64,000 nt of DNA from Desulfocapsa sp. (GCA_022712975.1 JAFLJO010000077.1:1-64000), one strand, 5' to 3'; counted from the stretch's first letter, positions 36,166-45,636 are shown. Translations and numbers: made by a program. The notes: a model not told the origin generated them from the sequence alone.

Positions 36166-37053
36166 ATGAATATTCGAGATTTAAAACTCTTCAAACATTT
36201 ATCCGACACACTGCATTTTGGGCAAAGCAGCCGTGCCTGCCATGTTACTCCATCGGCGCTGACCAGAATAATCCAACGGCTTGAAGAAGCACTTGGTGAA
36301 GCTCTTTTCCTTCGTGATAATCGATCAGTCACTCTCACTGCGGCAGGAAGGATTTTTCGGTCTTACGCAGACGATGTGATCCAGCGTTATGACGTATTGC
36401 AGGGAGATCTTTCAAGGGAGAATGTGCTGGGAGGTGAGATCTCACTGTATTGTTCTGTTACTGCGGCATATTCTGTTTTGCCAGTGATATTCCAGAAATT
36501 TCGTTCTGTACATCCCGATGTTCATATTACTCTTCAGACAGGAGATGCGGCTTTGGCACTCACAAAGCTGCAAAATAGGGAAGTTGATATTACAGTGGCA
36601 GCACTTCCTGATAGTTTACCGGAAAAGGTAGAGTTTCTGAAAATCCTGGAAACACCACTGGTTTTTATTGTACCGTCTGCATTTCCAGAAACAGTACAGT
36701 ATCAGCAAGAGATGGTCGATTGGTTGAAAACACCGGTAATTACAGCTAATTTTGGGCTGAGTCGTGTACGGATGGATCGTTGGTTTTACGAAAAAGATAT
36801 TGTTCCCACTATTTATGCCCAAGTAGCCGGAAATGAGGCGATTATTGCCATGGTCGCATTGGGGTGCGGGGTAGGGGTGGTTCCGGGCCTGGTTCTTGAA
36901 AAAAGTCCTTTAAAAGAACAGATTGATGTTCTTTCGGTCTCTCCTGAGCTTGAATCCTTTTCCATTGGAATTTGTACAATGCAAAATAATATGCGTCTTC
37001 CGCAGGTGAATGCTTTTTTGGAGATTGCCAGCTCTGTTCGAGATGAAATCTGA
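36166..37053 (+). CDS. ilvY: LysR-type regulator IlvY
   Basis: A 295-residue LysR-type activator. The winged helix (1-60) reads MNIRDLKLFKHLSDTLHFGQSSRACHVTP..., very close to E. coli IlvY (LRDLK-F-HL-HFG-S-RA-HV-PS-L-R-IQRLEE-LG), with LFLRDNRSVTLTAAG. A substrate-binding domain fills the rest and in IlvY senses acetolactate/acetohydroxybutyrate. Its divergent place beside ilvC is the conserved ilvY-ilvC arrangement. It should activate ilvC through the paired sites at 36074. Confidence 0.92.
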   Translation: MNIRDLKLFKHLSDTLHFGQSSRACHVTPSALTRIIQRLEEALGEALFLRDNRSVTLTAAGRIFRSYADDVIQRYDVLQGDLSRENVLGGEISLYCSVTAAYSVLPVIFQKFRSVHPDVHITLQTGDAALALTKLQNREVDITVAALPDSLPEKVEFLKILETPLVFIVPSAFPETVQYQQEMVDWLKTPVITANFGLSRVRMDRWFYEKDIVPTIYAQVAGNEAIIAMVALGCGVGVVPGLVLEKSPLKEQIDVLSVSPELESFSIGICTMQNNMRLPQVNAFLEIASSVRDEI

Positions 37054-37151
37054 CAGTTCTTAAAGAATGACAAGGTTGTAAAAAACGAATATCGATGTTG
37101 AATAGTAACCTGTGCAGCAACAAAGCAGGTGGAGATTTTTTTACGACGTCA

Positions 37152-39920
37152 TCAAAGAACAGAAGCAATAGCATTGCTTAATTCGTTCAGGTCAAAAGGT
37201 TTGGCAAGGGATCCACTAAATCCGTATTTTTTATAATCTGCCATCACCGGATCATTCGAATATCCACTGGCGACAATGATTTTGGCTTTCGGATCAATTT
37301 GCAGGAGCTTTTGAGCTGCTTCCTTACCACCCATGCCACCGGGAATAGTGAGATCCATGATCACGATATCAACCGGGGTTCCCTTATCCTGTAGTTCCTG
37401 ATATTTGTTAATTGCCTGTTCTCCACTCGTCACAAGAACTGATTCGTGACCAAGGACGGTGAGTTGTGATCTGGTAACATTCAGCAGCATTTCTTCATCA
37501 TCCATAACCATGACTTTGGCTGCTTTCACTGATACTGTTGTACCTTGAGTGTCTGCGTCAGTAATACTCGAATGGATTGTAGCGGGCAGGTATACGGTGA
37601 AGTTCGTTCCTTTGCCGGAGATGGAGTCAACAGTGATATATCCCTGATGTTTATTGATGATCGAATGACAGATTGCGAGTCCTAGGCCACTACCTTCCTG
37701 TTTCGTTGAAAAATAGGGATCAAATATTTTGTCTATGATTCTTTTGGGGATGCCGATACCTGTATCCTGAAGAGTAATTCGTACATAATTTCCCTGATTC
37801 ACACTGAGAAGTGATTCTGCCGCCGGGTCGGTGATGTTTTTACAGTGGATTGTTATGGTGCCTCCTCCGGGCATGGCATGCTTGGCATTTAGTATTATAT
37901 TTTGGATAACTTGGCCAATCTGACCGCTATCCACATCAACTTTCCAGAGATTGTCAGGGAAATTGTAACGGCAGGCAACCTGGCTGCCGTGGAGAACAAA
38001 CTCCGCAGACTCAGAGATCAGTTCAGGCAATATGATTTCTTCCCGGACTGGATCTCCTCCCTTGGAAAATGTCAGTAGCTGCTGGGTCAATTTCGTAGCT
38101 CTTTTGGTTGCCTTTTTTGCACTCTCAAGCAGGGCTATGCTCTTGGTATCTTCTTTGGCAATTCTGAAAGTGGTCAGCTCAATATTACCTAAGATTGCAG
38201 CTAGAATGTTGTTGAAATCATGGGCGATTCCACCGGCAAGCACACCTAATGATTCGAGCTTACGTATCTTCAATAACTCTTCTTCCATTTTTTGTTCATG
38301 GCTGACATCTCGAAATACCAGAACAACTCCAACCACCTGACTCTCCTTGTCTCGAATGGGAGCACCACTGTCTGCTATGCTTCTCACGGTACCATCTTTT
38401 GCAATGAGTGCTGTATGGTTGGCTAGCCCTACAATTCTTCCAAGTTCCAATACCCGCTGGACAGGGCTTGCACATTTCTGGTCTGTTTTTTCGTTGATGA
38501 TGTTGAAAACATCCGAGGAAGGTTTTCCGACTGCCTCTTCATTCTTCCAACCAGTTAATGCTTCTGCAACCTTATTCAAAAAGACAACGTTGCCCAATGT
38601 ATCGGTTGCAATTACTCCATCACCGATGGATCGTAGAGTAACAGCAAGATGTTCTTGTTTAGAAGCTAGCTTTTCTTCAGTTTCTTTTTTTGTTGTGATG
38701 TCCTGCACGGTTGAATAAATCGCTTTTCGCCCGCCATATAGAATTTTTTTCAGGCTAACCTCAACCAAAAAGGTGGAGTCATCGTTGGGACGACGGACGA
38801 TCCATTCAAATTGCTGCGGATTTCCGGCATTGACTTCTTCCCAGAAAATAGAGAGCATCTCCATAGGGTTTTCGGGAGAGGAGTAATCATCGATAATGGA
38901 CAGAGTGAGCGCTTCTTTCTTATTGACTTTGAACATTTCCAGCATGGTCTGATTCAGGTCAATGATGGTTCCATCCATGCCATGGATAAAGATGGCGGCA
39001 GGAGAGGAATCAAAGACGGTTTGGAGATCTTTTGTTTTTATTGAGACCTGTTTTTTCAGTATCAAAGAAATGAGAAAAATAAGAAGGAGCAGACCTCCAC
39101 CTGCGAGCAGAGTGGGCTTGATCCATTGAGGGAGTCCAGTTGTATGATTCTGGCCAAACCATTTCTCAAGTGATTGGTGATAAACAGAATGTTTGTCATT
39201 ACGGAGAAGTTTGAGGTGGTGGTCTATGGCTTGCAAAACATCTGCATTTTTCCCTTTTGGTGCGGCATAACGAAGTTCAATGGGATTGAACATTATCGGT
39301 GTTGCTTTGACATCAAAAAGATGTGCATTGTTCGTGGCATACATACGACTGACTGCCCCCAGATCAACCTGGCCGGTCTCCACCTGTTTAAGCACTTCAT
39401 CGTAACTTTGCAGATAGACGGCTTGTATACTGATGTTGAATTTTTCCATAAGCTCGGTTAAGGCTTCGGCATGGATATCTTTTTCGCCCAATGCGATACT
39501 TTTTCCGTCAAGGTCAAGAATAGAATTGGCAATGGTCTTGGGGGTGCGATACAGTATGCCCCAGGACGTGATTAATGTTTCATGCGGGAAACTGAAAACT
39601 TGTGAGCGGGCAGGAGAAAATGCAATGGCAACCTGCAAGTCTATTGTTCCCTGCTCAAGTCGCTGTAAACATTCCGACCAACTGCCGGCAACAAATTCCA
39701 GGTTCCAGCCTTCTGCCACAGCAATATTGCGGAGGACATCGATGGTAAACCCCTGAAATTCACCCTGTTCATCCTGGAAAACAAGAGGATTATTGTTGTA
39801 CACACCAACTTTTAACTGTTTTGTGAAACCCTGTCCTGAGAGTAGTAGAGACAGGATAAAACTGCTCAGGAGAACGACGCAGAAGTTGTTGAAAGATCTT
39901 TTCGGGAAGAGCAGAGACAT
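37152..39920 (-). CDS. Hybrid sensor histidine kinase with periplasmic solute-binding domain
   Basis: A 922-residue kinase. A signal segment (about 10-32) leads into an SBP_bac_3 domain (about 35-255: KVGVYNNNPLVFQDEQGEFQGFTIDV...), then a membrane helix (about 268-290), PAS domains (about 295-415 and 420-545), a HisKA domain with phospho-acceptor His in GGIAHDFNNILAAILGNIEL, a HATPase (GLGLAICHSII, DTGIGIPK) and a C-terminal receiver (MVMDDEEMLLNVTRSQ, VIMDLTIPGG with Asp, SGYSNDP). Such architecture binds a small molecule outside and relays through a hybrid phosphotransfer. No cognate response regulator gene is adjacent. The ligand is unknown; an amino acid is common for this domain. Confidence 0.92.
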   Translation of the reverse strand: MSLLFPKRSFNNFCVVLLSSFILSLLLSGQGFTKQLKVGVYNNNPLVFQDEQGEFQGFTIDVLRNIAVAEGWNLEFVAGSWSECLQRLEQGTIDLQVAIAFSPARSQVFSFPHETLITSWGILYRTPKTIANSILDLDGKSIALGEKDIHAEALTELMEKFNISIQAVYLQSYDEVLKQVETGQVDLGAVSRMYATNNAHLFDVKATPIMFNPIELRYAAPKGKNADVLQAIDHHLKLLRNDKHSVYHQSLEKWFGQNHTTGLPQWIKPTLLAGGGLLLLIFLISLILKKQVSIKTKDLQTVFDSSPAAIFIHGMDGTIIDLNQTMLEMFKVNKKEALTLSIIDDYSSPENPMEMLSIFWEEVNAGNPQQFEWIVRRPNDDSTFLVEVSLKKILYGGRKAIYSTVQDITTKKETEEKLASKQEHLAVTLRSIGDGVIATDTLGNVVFLNKVAEALTGWKNEEAVGKPSSDVFNIINEKTDQKCASPVQRVLELGRIVGLANHTALIAKDGTVRSIADSGAPIRDKESQVVGVVLVFRDVSHEQKMEEELLKIRKLESLGVLAGGIAHDFNNILAAILGNIELTTFRIAKEDTKSIALLESAKKATKRATKLTQQLLTFSKGGDPVREEIILPELISESAEFVLHGSQVACRYNFPDNLWKVDVDSGQIGQVIQNIILNAKHAMPGGGTITIHCKNITDPAAESLLSVNQGNYVRITLQDTGIGIPKRIIDKIFDPYFSTKQEGSGLGLAICHSIINKHQGYITVDSISGKGTNFTVYLPATIHSSITDADTQGTTVSVKAAKVMVMDDEEMLLNVTRSQLTVLGHESVLVTSGEQAINKYQELQDKGTPVDIVIMDLTIPGGMGGKEAAQKLLQIDPKAKIIVASGYSNDPVMADYKKYGFSGSLAKPFDLNELSNAIASVL

Positions 39921-39964
39921 GAGAAAGGGTAACCAAGTTTAAATACTGTTAAAAGAATTTGCAC

Positions 39965-40051
39965 GGCCTGTGGGCAGAAGCTATTCGGTATCAGTAACCG
40001 ACAACTCATATAGAAACAATTCCCCCAGAAACCTTAATTTTCCAATACATT
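39965..40051 (+). repeat. Dispersed repeat, copy E
   Basis: GGCCTGTGGGC start, AGCTATTC, GGTATCA and GTAACCG heptamer-like units, then TAGAAACAATTCCCCCAGAAACC...AATTTTCCAATACATT. It lies upstream of the sensor kinase gene, between it and the pterin dehydratase. The stretch from 40052 to 40340 holds one further hairpin and no gene. Confidence 0.78.
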
Positions 40052-40240
40052 AAAAGAGCTGACCATTGTTGTCAGGAACAGGAGTGGAGATTTTTTGTAC
40101 CTGACTAATGGGCATAAAAATCCTTTTTTCTAATTTTACGTGAGAAACAGGTTCTTTGTCAAGGAATACAATGTGATCTGGAAAATGAAAAGATGATAAG
40201 GTTGACATACTTCAGCATAGCAGTACCCTATAGATTCTTT

Positions 40241-40285
40241 CGAAGTCATGCTTATCTTGGTTTTTTGAGATAAGCGTAGACTTCG
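40241..40285 (+). other. Hairpin upstream of the pterin dehydratase gene
   Basis: CGAAGTC-AT-GCTTATCT pairs with AGATAAGC-GTA-GACTTCG around loop TGGTTTTTTG. It has a small asymmetric interior loop and ends 55 nt before ATG 40341. It could be a terminator for upstream sequence, a structured leader or an element of unknown origin. Confidence 0.45.
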
Positions 40286-40340
40286 AGCCGAATCAGACGA
40301 AGATGGTGTGCTAGCCGAATATTTACGAGGAGAGGAGAGT

Positions 40341-40691
40341 ATGGAATTTATATTAACGAACCAGAAATGTGAGGCCTGTAACGCAAAAGCGTCTCTGGCA
40401 ACAGGAGATCAGATTGTTTCTCTTAAGCTCCAGATTCCTGAATGGGATATTGTTGAGAGCGATGGCGTGAAGCAGTTAAGGCGTAGTTTTACTTTTAGAA
40501 ATTTTAAACAAGCACTGGCTTTTACCATTGAGGTTGGTGAAATGGCAGAGGTTGAGGGGCATCATCCGCTTCTGCTTACCGAGTGGGGGAAGGTTGAGGT
40601 TCTCTGGTGGTCTCATATCATCGGGGGGTTGCATGTAAATGATTTTGTTGCTGCTGCCAAGACCGATGCTCTTTTTATGAAAAAGAGTTGA
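40341..40691 (+). CDS. Pterin-4a-carbinolamine dehydratase-like protein
   Basis: A 116-residue protein with ATG 40341 behind GAGGAGAGGAGA, an excellent ribosome-binding site; an upstream GTG (40308) would prepend only leader residues. The family core is [45 protein letters not shown]: the EGHHP motif holds the catalytic histidines and W-KV-V-W--H is the substrate pocket. N-terminally CEACNAKA adds an odd CxxC. These enzymes recycle pterin cofactors for aromatic amino acid hydroxylases; many bacteria lacking those carry it for molybdopterin- or folate-related roles. Confidence 0.9.
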   Translation: MEFILTNQKCEACNAKASLATGDQIVSLKLQIPEWDIVESDGVKQLRRSFTFRNFKQALAFTIEVGEMAEVEGHHPLLLTEWGKVEVLWWSHIIGGLHVNDFVAAAKTDALFMKKS

Positions 40692-40731
40692 GTAAACATT
40701 TCATGTTTTGATATGCACTGTAGTGGGGTGA

Positions 40732-42039
40732 CTAGTCTCCCTTTTGACCAAGGCCAAAGATATTTGAGGAACGTTTGGGGTTGTTGGGGCTTTTCTTGGT
40801 ATTTCCTGCCTGGCGTTTTTGTTGTTTTCCAGGGCGGTGCGAACCTGCTTTATTTCTCGGTCTCTGGTTTTGTTTTCGTGGGCGTCCAGTTTGCTTTGTT
40901 TGCAGTTCTCCAGTCTCTTCCATGGCAAAACCGTCAACTGTAATCCGTTCAATGGTTTTTTTCTGAAGCCGTTCAATGGCTTTAACCATTACCTGATCAT
41001 CATAGCACATAAAGCTAATGGCACGTCCGCTGCGTTCGGCACGTCCGGTGCGACCAATTCGATGGGTATAGGCCTCAGCAGTTGAGGGAAGATCAAAGTT
41101 TACAACCTGTGCTACTCTTGACACATCAATGCCGCGTGCGGCAATGTCTGTTGCCACAAGCATTTTGAATTTTCCATCCCGAAACCCGGAGAGTGCATTT
41201 TGACGCTGATTTTGTGACATATTTCCCTGCAGTGCAGAAACTGAAAACCCAGCATAGGCCAGTTTTTTAGCTAGGTTTTTGGCACCATATTTTGTGCGGG
41301 TAAAGATCAGGGTCGATCCCTCCGTTGGCTCTTCCTTGAGGAGATGGAGCAAGAGAGCTGTTTTTTGTCTCTTCGATACCGGATAGATTGCCTGAGTGAT
41401 CAAGTCCAGAGGCTGCTCCAGTTTTATGCGGATCTCCTGTGGATTGGTGAGTGTTTCATCGGCAAGCTTTCTGATATCAGCAGGCATTGTAGCAGAAAAA
41501 AGCAGGGTCTGGCGCTTTTTCGGCAAGTGTTTTAAGATGCGTCTGATGTCAGGGACGAATCCCATGTCAAACATCTGATCTGCTTCATCAAGAATCAGAG
41601 TTTCTACCTTGTTCAGTTTAAGATTATGGTTGTTCAGGTGGTCAAGAAGACGGCCCGGACATGCGACAAGTATTTCCACTCCACGTCTGAATGCATCCAG
41701 TTGTGGTTTTTTGCCAACGCCGCCATATACTGCAATACTGCGCAGCCCGGTACCCGCGGCCAACTCTTTGAAACTTGTATTAATCTGTTCAGCAAGTTCC
41801 CTGGTGGGAGCAAGTACAAGAACGCAAACTTTACCACGTGGCCCCTTTGACAACCGTTGGATGACGGGGAGGGCAAAGGCCGCAGTTTTTCCTGTTCCTG
41901 TTTGGGCAAGGCCCAGAATGTCTTTCCCACTCATTACTTCCGGAATAGCTTTTTCCTGAATGGGTGTCGGGTGTTCATAGCCGCAATTACTGATGTTGGT
42001 GTTTATCTGTGCTATGAATTGAAACTGTTCGAAACTCAT
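40732..42039 (-). CDS. rhlE: DEAD-box RNA helicase, RhlE-like
   Basis: A 435-residue RNA helicase. All motifs are present: Q-motif with TPIQEKAIPEVMSG, motif I AQTGTGKTAAF, Ia PTRELAEQI, motif II DEAD, motif III SAT, then VATDIAARGIDV and HRIGRTGRAERSG. The C-terminus (about 370-435) is a basic tail (GRPRKQNQRPRNKAGSHRPG...) for RNA binding, as in RhlE. AAGGAG precedes ATG 42039 by 7 nt on the minus strand. It is the RhlE/DbpA-type group that remodels ribosomal RNA and helps in cold. It converges on the pterin dehydratase gene. Confidence 0.93.
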   Translation of the reverse strand: MSFEQFQFIAQINTNISNCGYEHPTPIQEKAIPEVMSGKDILGLAQTGTGKTAAFALPVIQRLSKGPRGKVCVLVLAPTRELAEQINTSFKELAAGTGLRSIAVYGGVGKKPQLDAFRRGVEILVACPGRLLDHLNNHNLKLNKVETLILDEADQMFDMGFVPDIRRILKHLPKKRQTLLFSATMPADIRKLADETLTNPQEIRIKLEQPLDLITQAIYPVSKRQKTALLLHLLKEEPTEGSTLIFTRTKYGAKNLAKKLAYAGFSVSALQGNMSQNQRQNALSGFRDGKFKMLVATDIAARGIDVSRVAQVVNFDLPSTAEAYTHRIGRTGRAERSGRAISFMCYDDQVMVKAIERLQKKTIERITVDGFAMEETGELQTKQTGRPRKQNQRPRNKAGSHRPGKQQKRQAGNTKKSPNNPKRSSNIFGLGQKGD

Positions 42040-42183
42040 CTGAACTCCTTGTTTGTATCTATTGTATATTTTGTATTTATTGAAAAATAGAAAGACACTA
42101 TCAGGAAAAGCGATTAGCTACCACTCTTTTCTCTAAGGTAAGCTGGAATAAAATGGTTTCTAAAATTGGTGCAGAGGTGTGAG

Positions 42184-42219
42184 AAGGCAGGAAACTCATT
42201 TGTTTGAGCTTCCTGCCTT
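42184..42219. terminator. Hairpin downstream of the small exported protein gene
   Basis: AAGGCAGGAA-ACTCA pairs with TGAG-TTCCTGCCTT around a TTTGTT loop, with one mismatch. It lies 27 nt after the stop of the minus-strand gene at 42246 and upstream of rhlE, so it most likely ends the small gene's transcript. Confidence 0.7.
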
Positions 42220-42245
42220 CTATTTTGCGGGGGGATGATCTGCTT

Positions 42246-42464
42246 TTAGCAGCCTTCTATGGGCGCTGGATCAGCTTTGACTTTTTTCACTTTTAGCTTT
42301 ACTTTGTCACCGACAGAAAGAGTTTCCGCTTTGTCACCACAATTCATGGTTACGATGTCTCCTTCTACTTTCTCAACTGTACATCTAAGTGTAGCTGCCT
42401 GCGCACTGAAGCTGATTATTGCGGTGAGGGCCAGGGCTGTTATCAAGGTGGTTGTTGTTCTCAT
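42246..42464 (-). CDS. Small exported protein of unknown function
   Basis: A 72-residue protein with a clear signal peptide (LITALALTAIISFSAQA, cut after residue 23), leaving about 49 residues: TLRCTVEKVEGDIVTMNCGDKAETLSVGDKVKLKVKKVKADPAPIEGC. The valine/lysine alternation and GD-V turn suggest a small beta-barrel (OB- or SH3-like), with three cysteines, one at the very C-terminus. I do not recognise a named family. It is monocistronic and ends in a hairpin. Confidence 0.75.
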   Translation of the reverse strand: MRTTTTLITALALTAIISFSAQAATLRCTVEKVEGDIVTMNCGDKAETLSVGDKVKLKVKKVKADPAPIEGC

Positions 42465-42797
42465 GTTAATTCTCCATTGTTGAGTTTTCTGTTGCGGGCA
42501 CCATGCCCTTTCTTTGTCTTTAATGTAAATCGTTTTTCTTGGAGAAAAAACCCGATATCTGGCGATGTCGGGCTTTGTGACGTGGACAATGACATAATGT
42601 CAGTGAGTTAAGTGGGGCGTATGTCGGCTGTTGTTCTCCTGCTGTATGCAAAAGAGAGTTGTAAAATATGGAAAAATGCGTAAGTTAAGAGATTACTAAA
42701 AAACAAATTCAGCAATGTCAAATAAGGAACTGTCCAAGTTAATTCGTGTACGTTCCTTAATCAGTCAGGACACAAAGGAATGAAATCAGGAATAGCC
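42465..42797. other. Divergent gap upstream of the XRE regulator gene
   Basis: No gene. It holds a hairpin near 42550-42571 (CCCGATATC with GATGTCGGG) and the short dispersed repeat at 42723-42759. The promoters for the exported small protein (minus) and the XRE regulator (plus) must lie here, but no clear consensus was seen. Confidence 0.45.
42723..42759 (-). repeat. Short dispersed repeat, copy 1
   Basis: TAAGGAAC and GTTCCTTA form an 8-bp inverted repeat around a 21-nt middle. The minus strand, TAAGGAACGTACACGAA then TTAACTTGGACA, matches 60319-60347 at 27 of 29 or so positions. It is the complete copy, with both inverted ends, and resembles a REP-like palindromic unit. Confidence 0.65.
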
Positions 42798-43673
42798 ATG
42801 GTTCGTGTCAGCGGTGTCAAGATACGTTCTCTTCGTGAAGAACAGAACCTGACACAGCTCTATCTGGCTACTGCAGTAGGTGTGACTACCGAGACTATTT
42901 CCCGTTGGGAACGAAAAGGGGCGCCGACCATAAAAGAAGAAAATGGTTTGAAACTGGCTGAGTCCTTAGCTGTTTCTTTGCAGGATATTCTTGCACCAGA
43001 CGATCAAGTCACAAAGAAAGAAGAGACGCTTGTCGATGTTCTCCCTCAGAATAACACTCTGAGAAATGTGATTATTGGTATGCTGGTGGCCGGAGTTCTT
43101 TTGTTTTCCTATCTTTTTTTGCAAAAGAGTACCGATGTGAATTTCTCAGCGAAAAGGCTTATGCCCGCCCATGGTACTGCCGGTCATCCTTTTCCAGTGC
43201 TTATCATTGTCGATTTTTTATCCGATAAAAGCTCATCACTGCTTTTAAAAGAGCAACTGCCACCGGGCTGTCAGGTTTTACGAACCACACCCGTTGCCAC
43301 AGTGGCTGACAGCGGATTTATTAAATGGATAGATAAAAAAGCATCGGGCAAAAGAAGTTTTTCATATATGGCAAGCTGTATTACCAAAGAGGAAGGGCAA
43401 GATACCTTTTCTTTTGAGGGTACCCTGCTTGTTCGCCAGTCCAGCAGACAGGAAAGCCTGGTGAATGGGCGAAATCGGTATAAACTATCGGTTTATCATT
43501 GGGCTGACAGTAATAAGGATAACAGTATTGATGATGAGGAACTGCTTGCTGTTTATGATGATTTTGGCAATGTAGAAGGGCTTTTAGAGGATATGGAGGA
43601 GGTTGAATCTATCTGGATGGGTTCTGCTTATCGCTGGAATGTGCAACGATCAGTTTTTGATATTATTCCCTGA
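42798..43673 (+). CDS. Membrane-anchored XRE-family regulator with exported calcium-loop domain
   Basis: About 291 residues from ATG 42798 (AGGA 7 nt upstream); the in-frame ATG at 42780 is the longer alternative. An XRE helix-turn-helix (about 5-65: IRSLREEQNLTQLYLATAVGVTTETISRWERK) is followed by one membrane helix (about 88-107) and an extracytoplasmic part. That part has an Ig-like segment (AGHPFPVLIIVDFLSDKSS...) and near residue 240 an EF-hand-like loop DSNKDNSIDDEELLAVYDD, as in dockerins. A DNA-binding head joined to an external Ca-binding domain suggests a one-component transmembrane regulator. It is followed by a secreted protein with a related Ig-like fold. Confidence 0.8.
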   Translation: MVRVSGVKIRSLREEQNLTQLYLATAVGVTTETISRWERKGAPTIKEENGLKLAESLAVSLQDILAPDDQVTKKEETLVDVLPQNNTLRNVIIGMLVAGVLLFSYLFLQKSTDVNFSAKRLMPAHGTAGHPFPVLIIVDFLSDKSSSLLLKEQLPPGCQVLRTTPVATVADSGFIKWIDKKASGKRSFSYMASCITKEEGQDTFSFEGTLLVRQSSRQESLVNGRNRYKLSVYHWADSNKDNSIDDEELLAVYDDFGNVEGLLEDMEEVESIWMGSAYRWNVQRSVFDIIP

Positions 43674-43698
43674 TTATGTTTAGAACAGGAGTATCCAT

Positions 43699-44103
43699 AT
43701 GCAAAGAATCATGAGTGATAATCGGAGTTACTGTTTTTTGTTAGTACTGTTTTGTTGTCTGCTTTTACCTGCCTTATCGAAGGCCGAATCCTTAACTGCG
43801 AGGTATCTGGAAAATAGCGGAACTGTTAGTGTTTTGGAACTCATCATCGGGAATCCCGCACCAAGTTCTGTCATTATTAAGCAATATATTCCTCCGAAAA
43901 CCCGTATTGCAAAAGCCACTCCTTCTGTTACAAAGTTTTCCGCCGGCAAGGGAGAGCTAACGTGGTTGTTAAAGGCTCCGCGCCCAGGTGTGCAACACAT
44001 CCATCTCCAGTATGAAAAACCGCTTTCGGGCAGGAAGGCTACTGCTGTCATTCGTTGTAAGAGTCCGCGAGATGGTAAGCTCATGACAATTCACGTTCAG
44101 TAG
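43699..44103 (+). CDS. Exported Ig-like protein, partner of the membrane XRE regulator
   Basis: A 134-residue protein with an N-terminal signal peptide (YCFLLVLFCCLLLPALSKA). The mature part, SLTARYLENSGTVSVLELIIGNPAPSSVIIKQYIPP..., resembles the external segment of the upstream regulator in pattern (strand, P-S-V-I or P-FPVLIIVDF, then LLK-QLPPG / IIKQYIPPK), so the two are probably paralogous domains. AGGAG precedes ATG 43699; the gap to the upstream gene is 25 nt. Function unknown; it might bind the same external signal or the regulator itself. Confidence 0.75.
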   Translation: MQRIMSDNRSYCFLLVLFCCLLLPALSKAESLTARYLENSGTVSVLELIIGNPAPSSVIIKQYIPPKTRIAKATPSVTKFSAGKGELTWLLKAPRPGVQHIHLQYEKPLSGRKATAVIRCKSPRDGKLMTIHVQ

Positions 44104-44276
44104 AATCTTTGGCCGTTTTCTTGTAAACTCGGCTCGAGAGCTTGTTCCAGCGGAAGAATTCTACCCGCACAGCTCGAAAGGTTTTGGCTTGTTTGGTAGA
44201 ATACGGCGAAACCTTGTAATTATACTGATATATTGCTCGTTTGTGAATTCTGAAAGAGATTCCTGGGAGAAGTGAT

Positions 44277-45629
44277 GTGGGAAAACAAATAACCATTCTG
44301 GTGGTGGACGATGAGCAGGTGCATCGCTATATGCTCTGTTCCATGTTTAAAGAGTGGGGCTGGAAATGTGTCGAGGCCGATGATGGTAAAACTGCGGTGG
44401 ATGCTGTTGCAAAGTTTTCCTATGATGCAGTACTTATGGATGTGCGCATGGCCAGAATGGATGGAATGGAGGCTTTTGGAAAAATTCATATAATGCACCC
44501 TGCCTTACCCGTAATTATTATGACAGCGTATTCTTCCGTGGATGCCGCAGTGGAAGCTATCAAACATGGTGCCTATGATTACCTGACTAAGCCCCTTGAT
44601 TTTGATCGCCTGCGTCTGACCCTCGAAAGAGCAGTGGATAAGAAACAGGTTGAAGAAAAGAAACAGGTGGTCCGGGAAAGTACGCCTGCACCTAAATCCT
44701 CAAGTATCCTGGGGGATTCTTCTGTAATACAGGAACTTCTGGAAATGATCTCCTATGTGGCACCGACTGAGGCCACAGTCCTTATTAACGGTGAATCAGG
44801 GACAGGTAAAGAGCTAGTGGCTGCCGAATTACACCGAAACAGCGATAGAAGTGAAAAACCTTTTGTAAAAGTGAACTGTGCAGCATTGGCTGAAAGTTTG
44901 CTCGAATCCGAGCTTTTTGGTCATGAAAAGGGTGCCTATACCGGTGCTGATAAAAAGCGTGAAGGAAAGTTTGTCCAGGCAGAAGGCGGCACCCTGTTTC
45001 TGGATGAAATTGGTGAGACTTCTCAAGCCATGCAGGTAAAAATGCTTCGTGTGTTGCAGGAACATGAATTGCAGCGGGTGGGCGGCGAAGAGACTATCTA
45101 TACCGATGTCAGAATTATTGCCGCCACAAACAGGGATCTTGAGCAGGAGGTTCGGGACGGAAACTTTCGTGAAGATCTTTATTACAGGCTCAATGTTGTG
45201 ACTGTCACTGTCCCGCCGCTTCGGGAGCGCAGTGATGATATTTCCCTGTTGGTGAATCATTTTGTTCGTAAATTTGCTGAGAAGAACAGGCGTGAGGTTG
45301 CGGGTGTTACTCCTGAATGCATGGAACTTCTCTGTTCATACGGTTGGCCCGGAAATGTAAGGGAGCTTGAAAATGCCATTGAACGTGGAGTAATCCTTAT
45401 GCGTGGAGAGTATCTTACTGAAAAAAGTTTGCCTCTGCCCATTCAGAAACAGCAAGTGGAGAAAAACACAGAAGATGGGGCGGAGAAGCCTTCATCTCTT
45501 CAGGCTCAGGAAAAGGTGTTGATATTAAAAACCCTTGAAGAGACCGACGGCAACAAAAGTGAAGCCGCTAGGAGGCTTGGGATTACACGCAAGACCCTAC
45601 AAAATAAGTTACATAAATATGACGAATGA
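44277..45629 (+). CDS. Sigma-54-dependent response regulator, NtrC family
   Basis: A 450-residue regulator. Receiver (1-120: ILVVDDEQVHR; phospho-Asp in AVLMDVRMARMDG; Lys in YLTKPLDF). The AAA+ core has GESGTGKE (Walker A), ELFGHEKGAYTGA (the GAFTGA sigma-54 loop, here with Tyr), LFLDEIGE and NRDLEQEV. The Fis-type HTH is at the end (GNKSEAARRLGITRKTLQNKLHKY). GTG 44277 is preceded by GGGAGAAGT. No histidine kinase is adjacent; it may serve the hybrid kinase at 37152 or another. Possible targets include sigma-54 promoters such as amtB, but this is speculation. Confidence 0.93.
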   Translation: MGKQITILVVDDEQVHRYMLCSMFKEWGWKCVEADDGKTAVDAVAKFSYDAVLMDVRMARMDGMEAFGKIHIMHPALPVIIMTAYSSVDAAVEAIKHGAYDYLTKPLDFDRLRLTLERAVDKKQVEEKKQVVRESTPAPKSSSILGDSSVIQELLEMISYVAPTEATVLINGESGTGKELVAAELHRNSDRSEKPFVKVNCAALAESLLESELFGHEKGAYTGADKKREGKFVQAEGGTLFLDEIGETSQAMQVKMLRVLQEHELQRVGGEETIYTDVRIIAATNRDLEQEVRDGNFREDLYYRLNVVTVTVPPLRERSDDISLLVNHFVRKFAEKNRREVAGVTPECMELLCSYGWPGNVRELENAIERGVILMRGEYLTEKSLPLPIQKQQVEKNTEDGAEKPSSLQAQEKVLILKTLEETDGNKSEAARRLGITRKTLQNKLHKYDE

Positions 45630-45636
45630 TGAAAGA

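Noticed and set aside
44277..45629. Cognate kinase-regulator pair between the hybrid kinase at 37152 and the NtrC-type regulator
   Set aside because: They are 4.4 kb apart with unrelated genes between them and lie on opposite strands; nothing links them beyond type.
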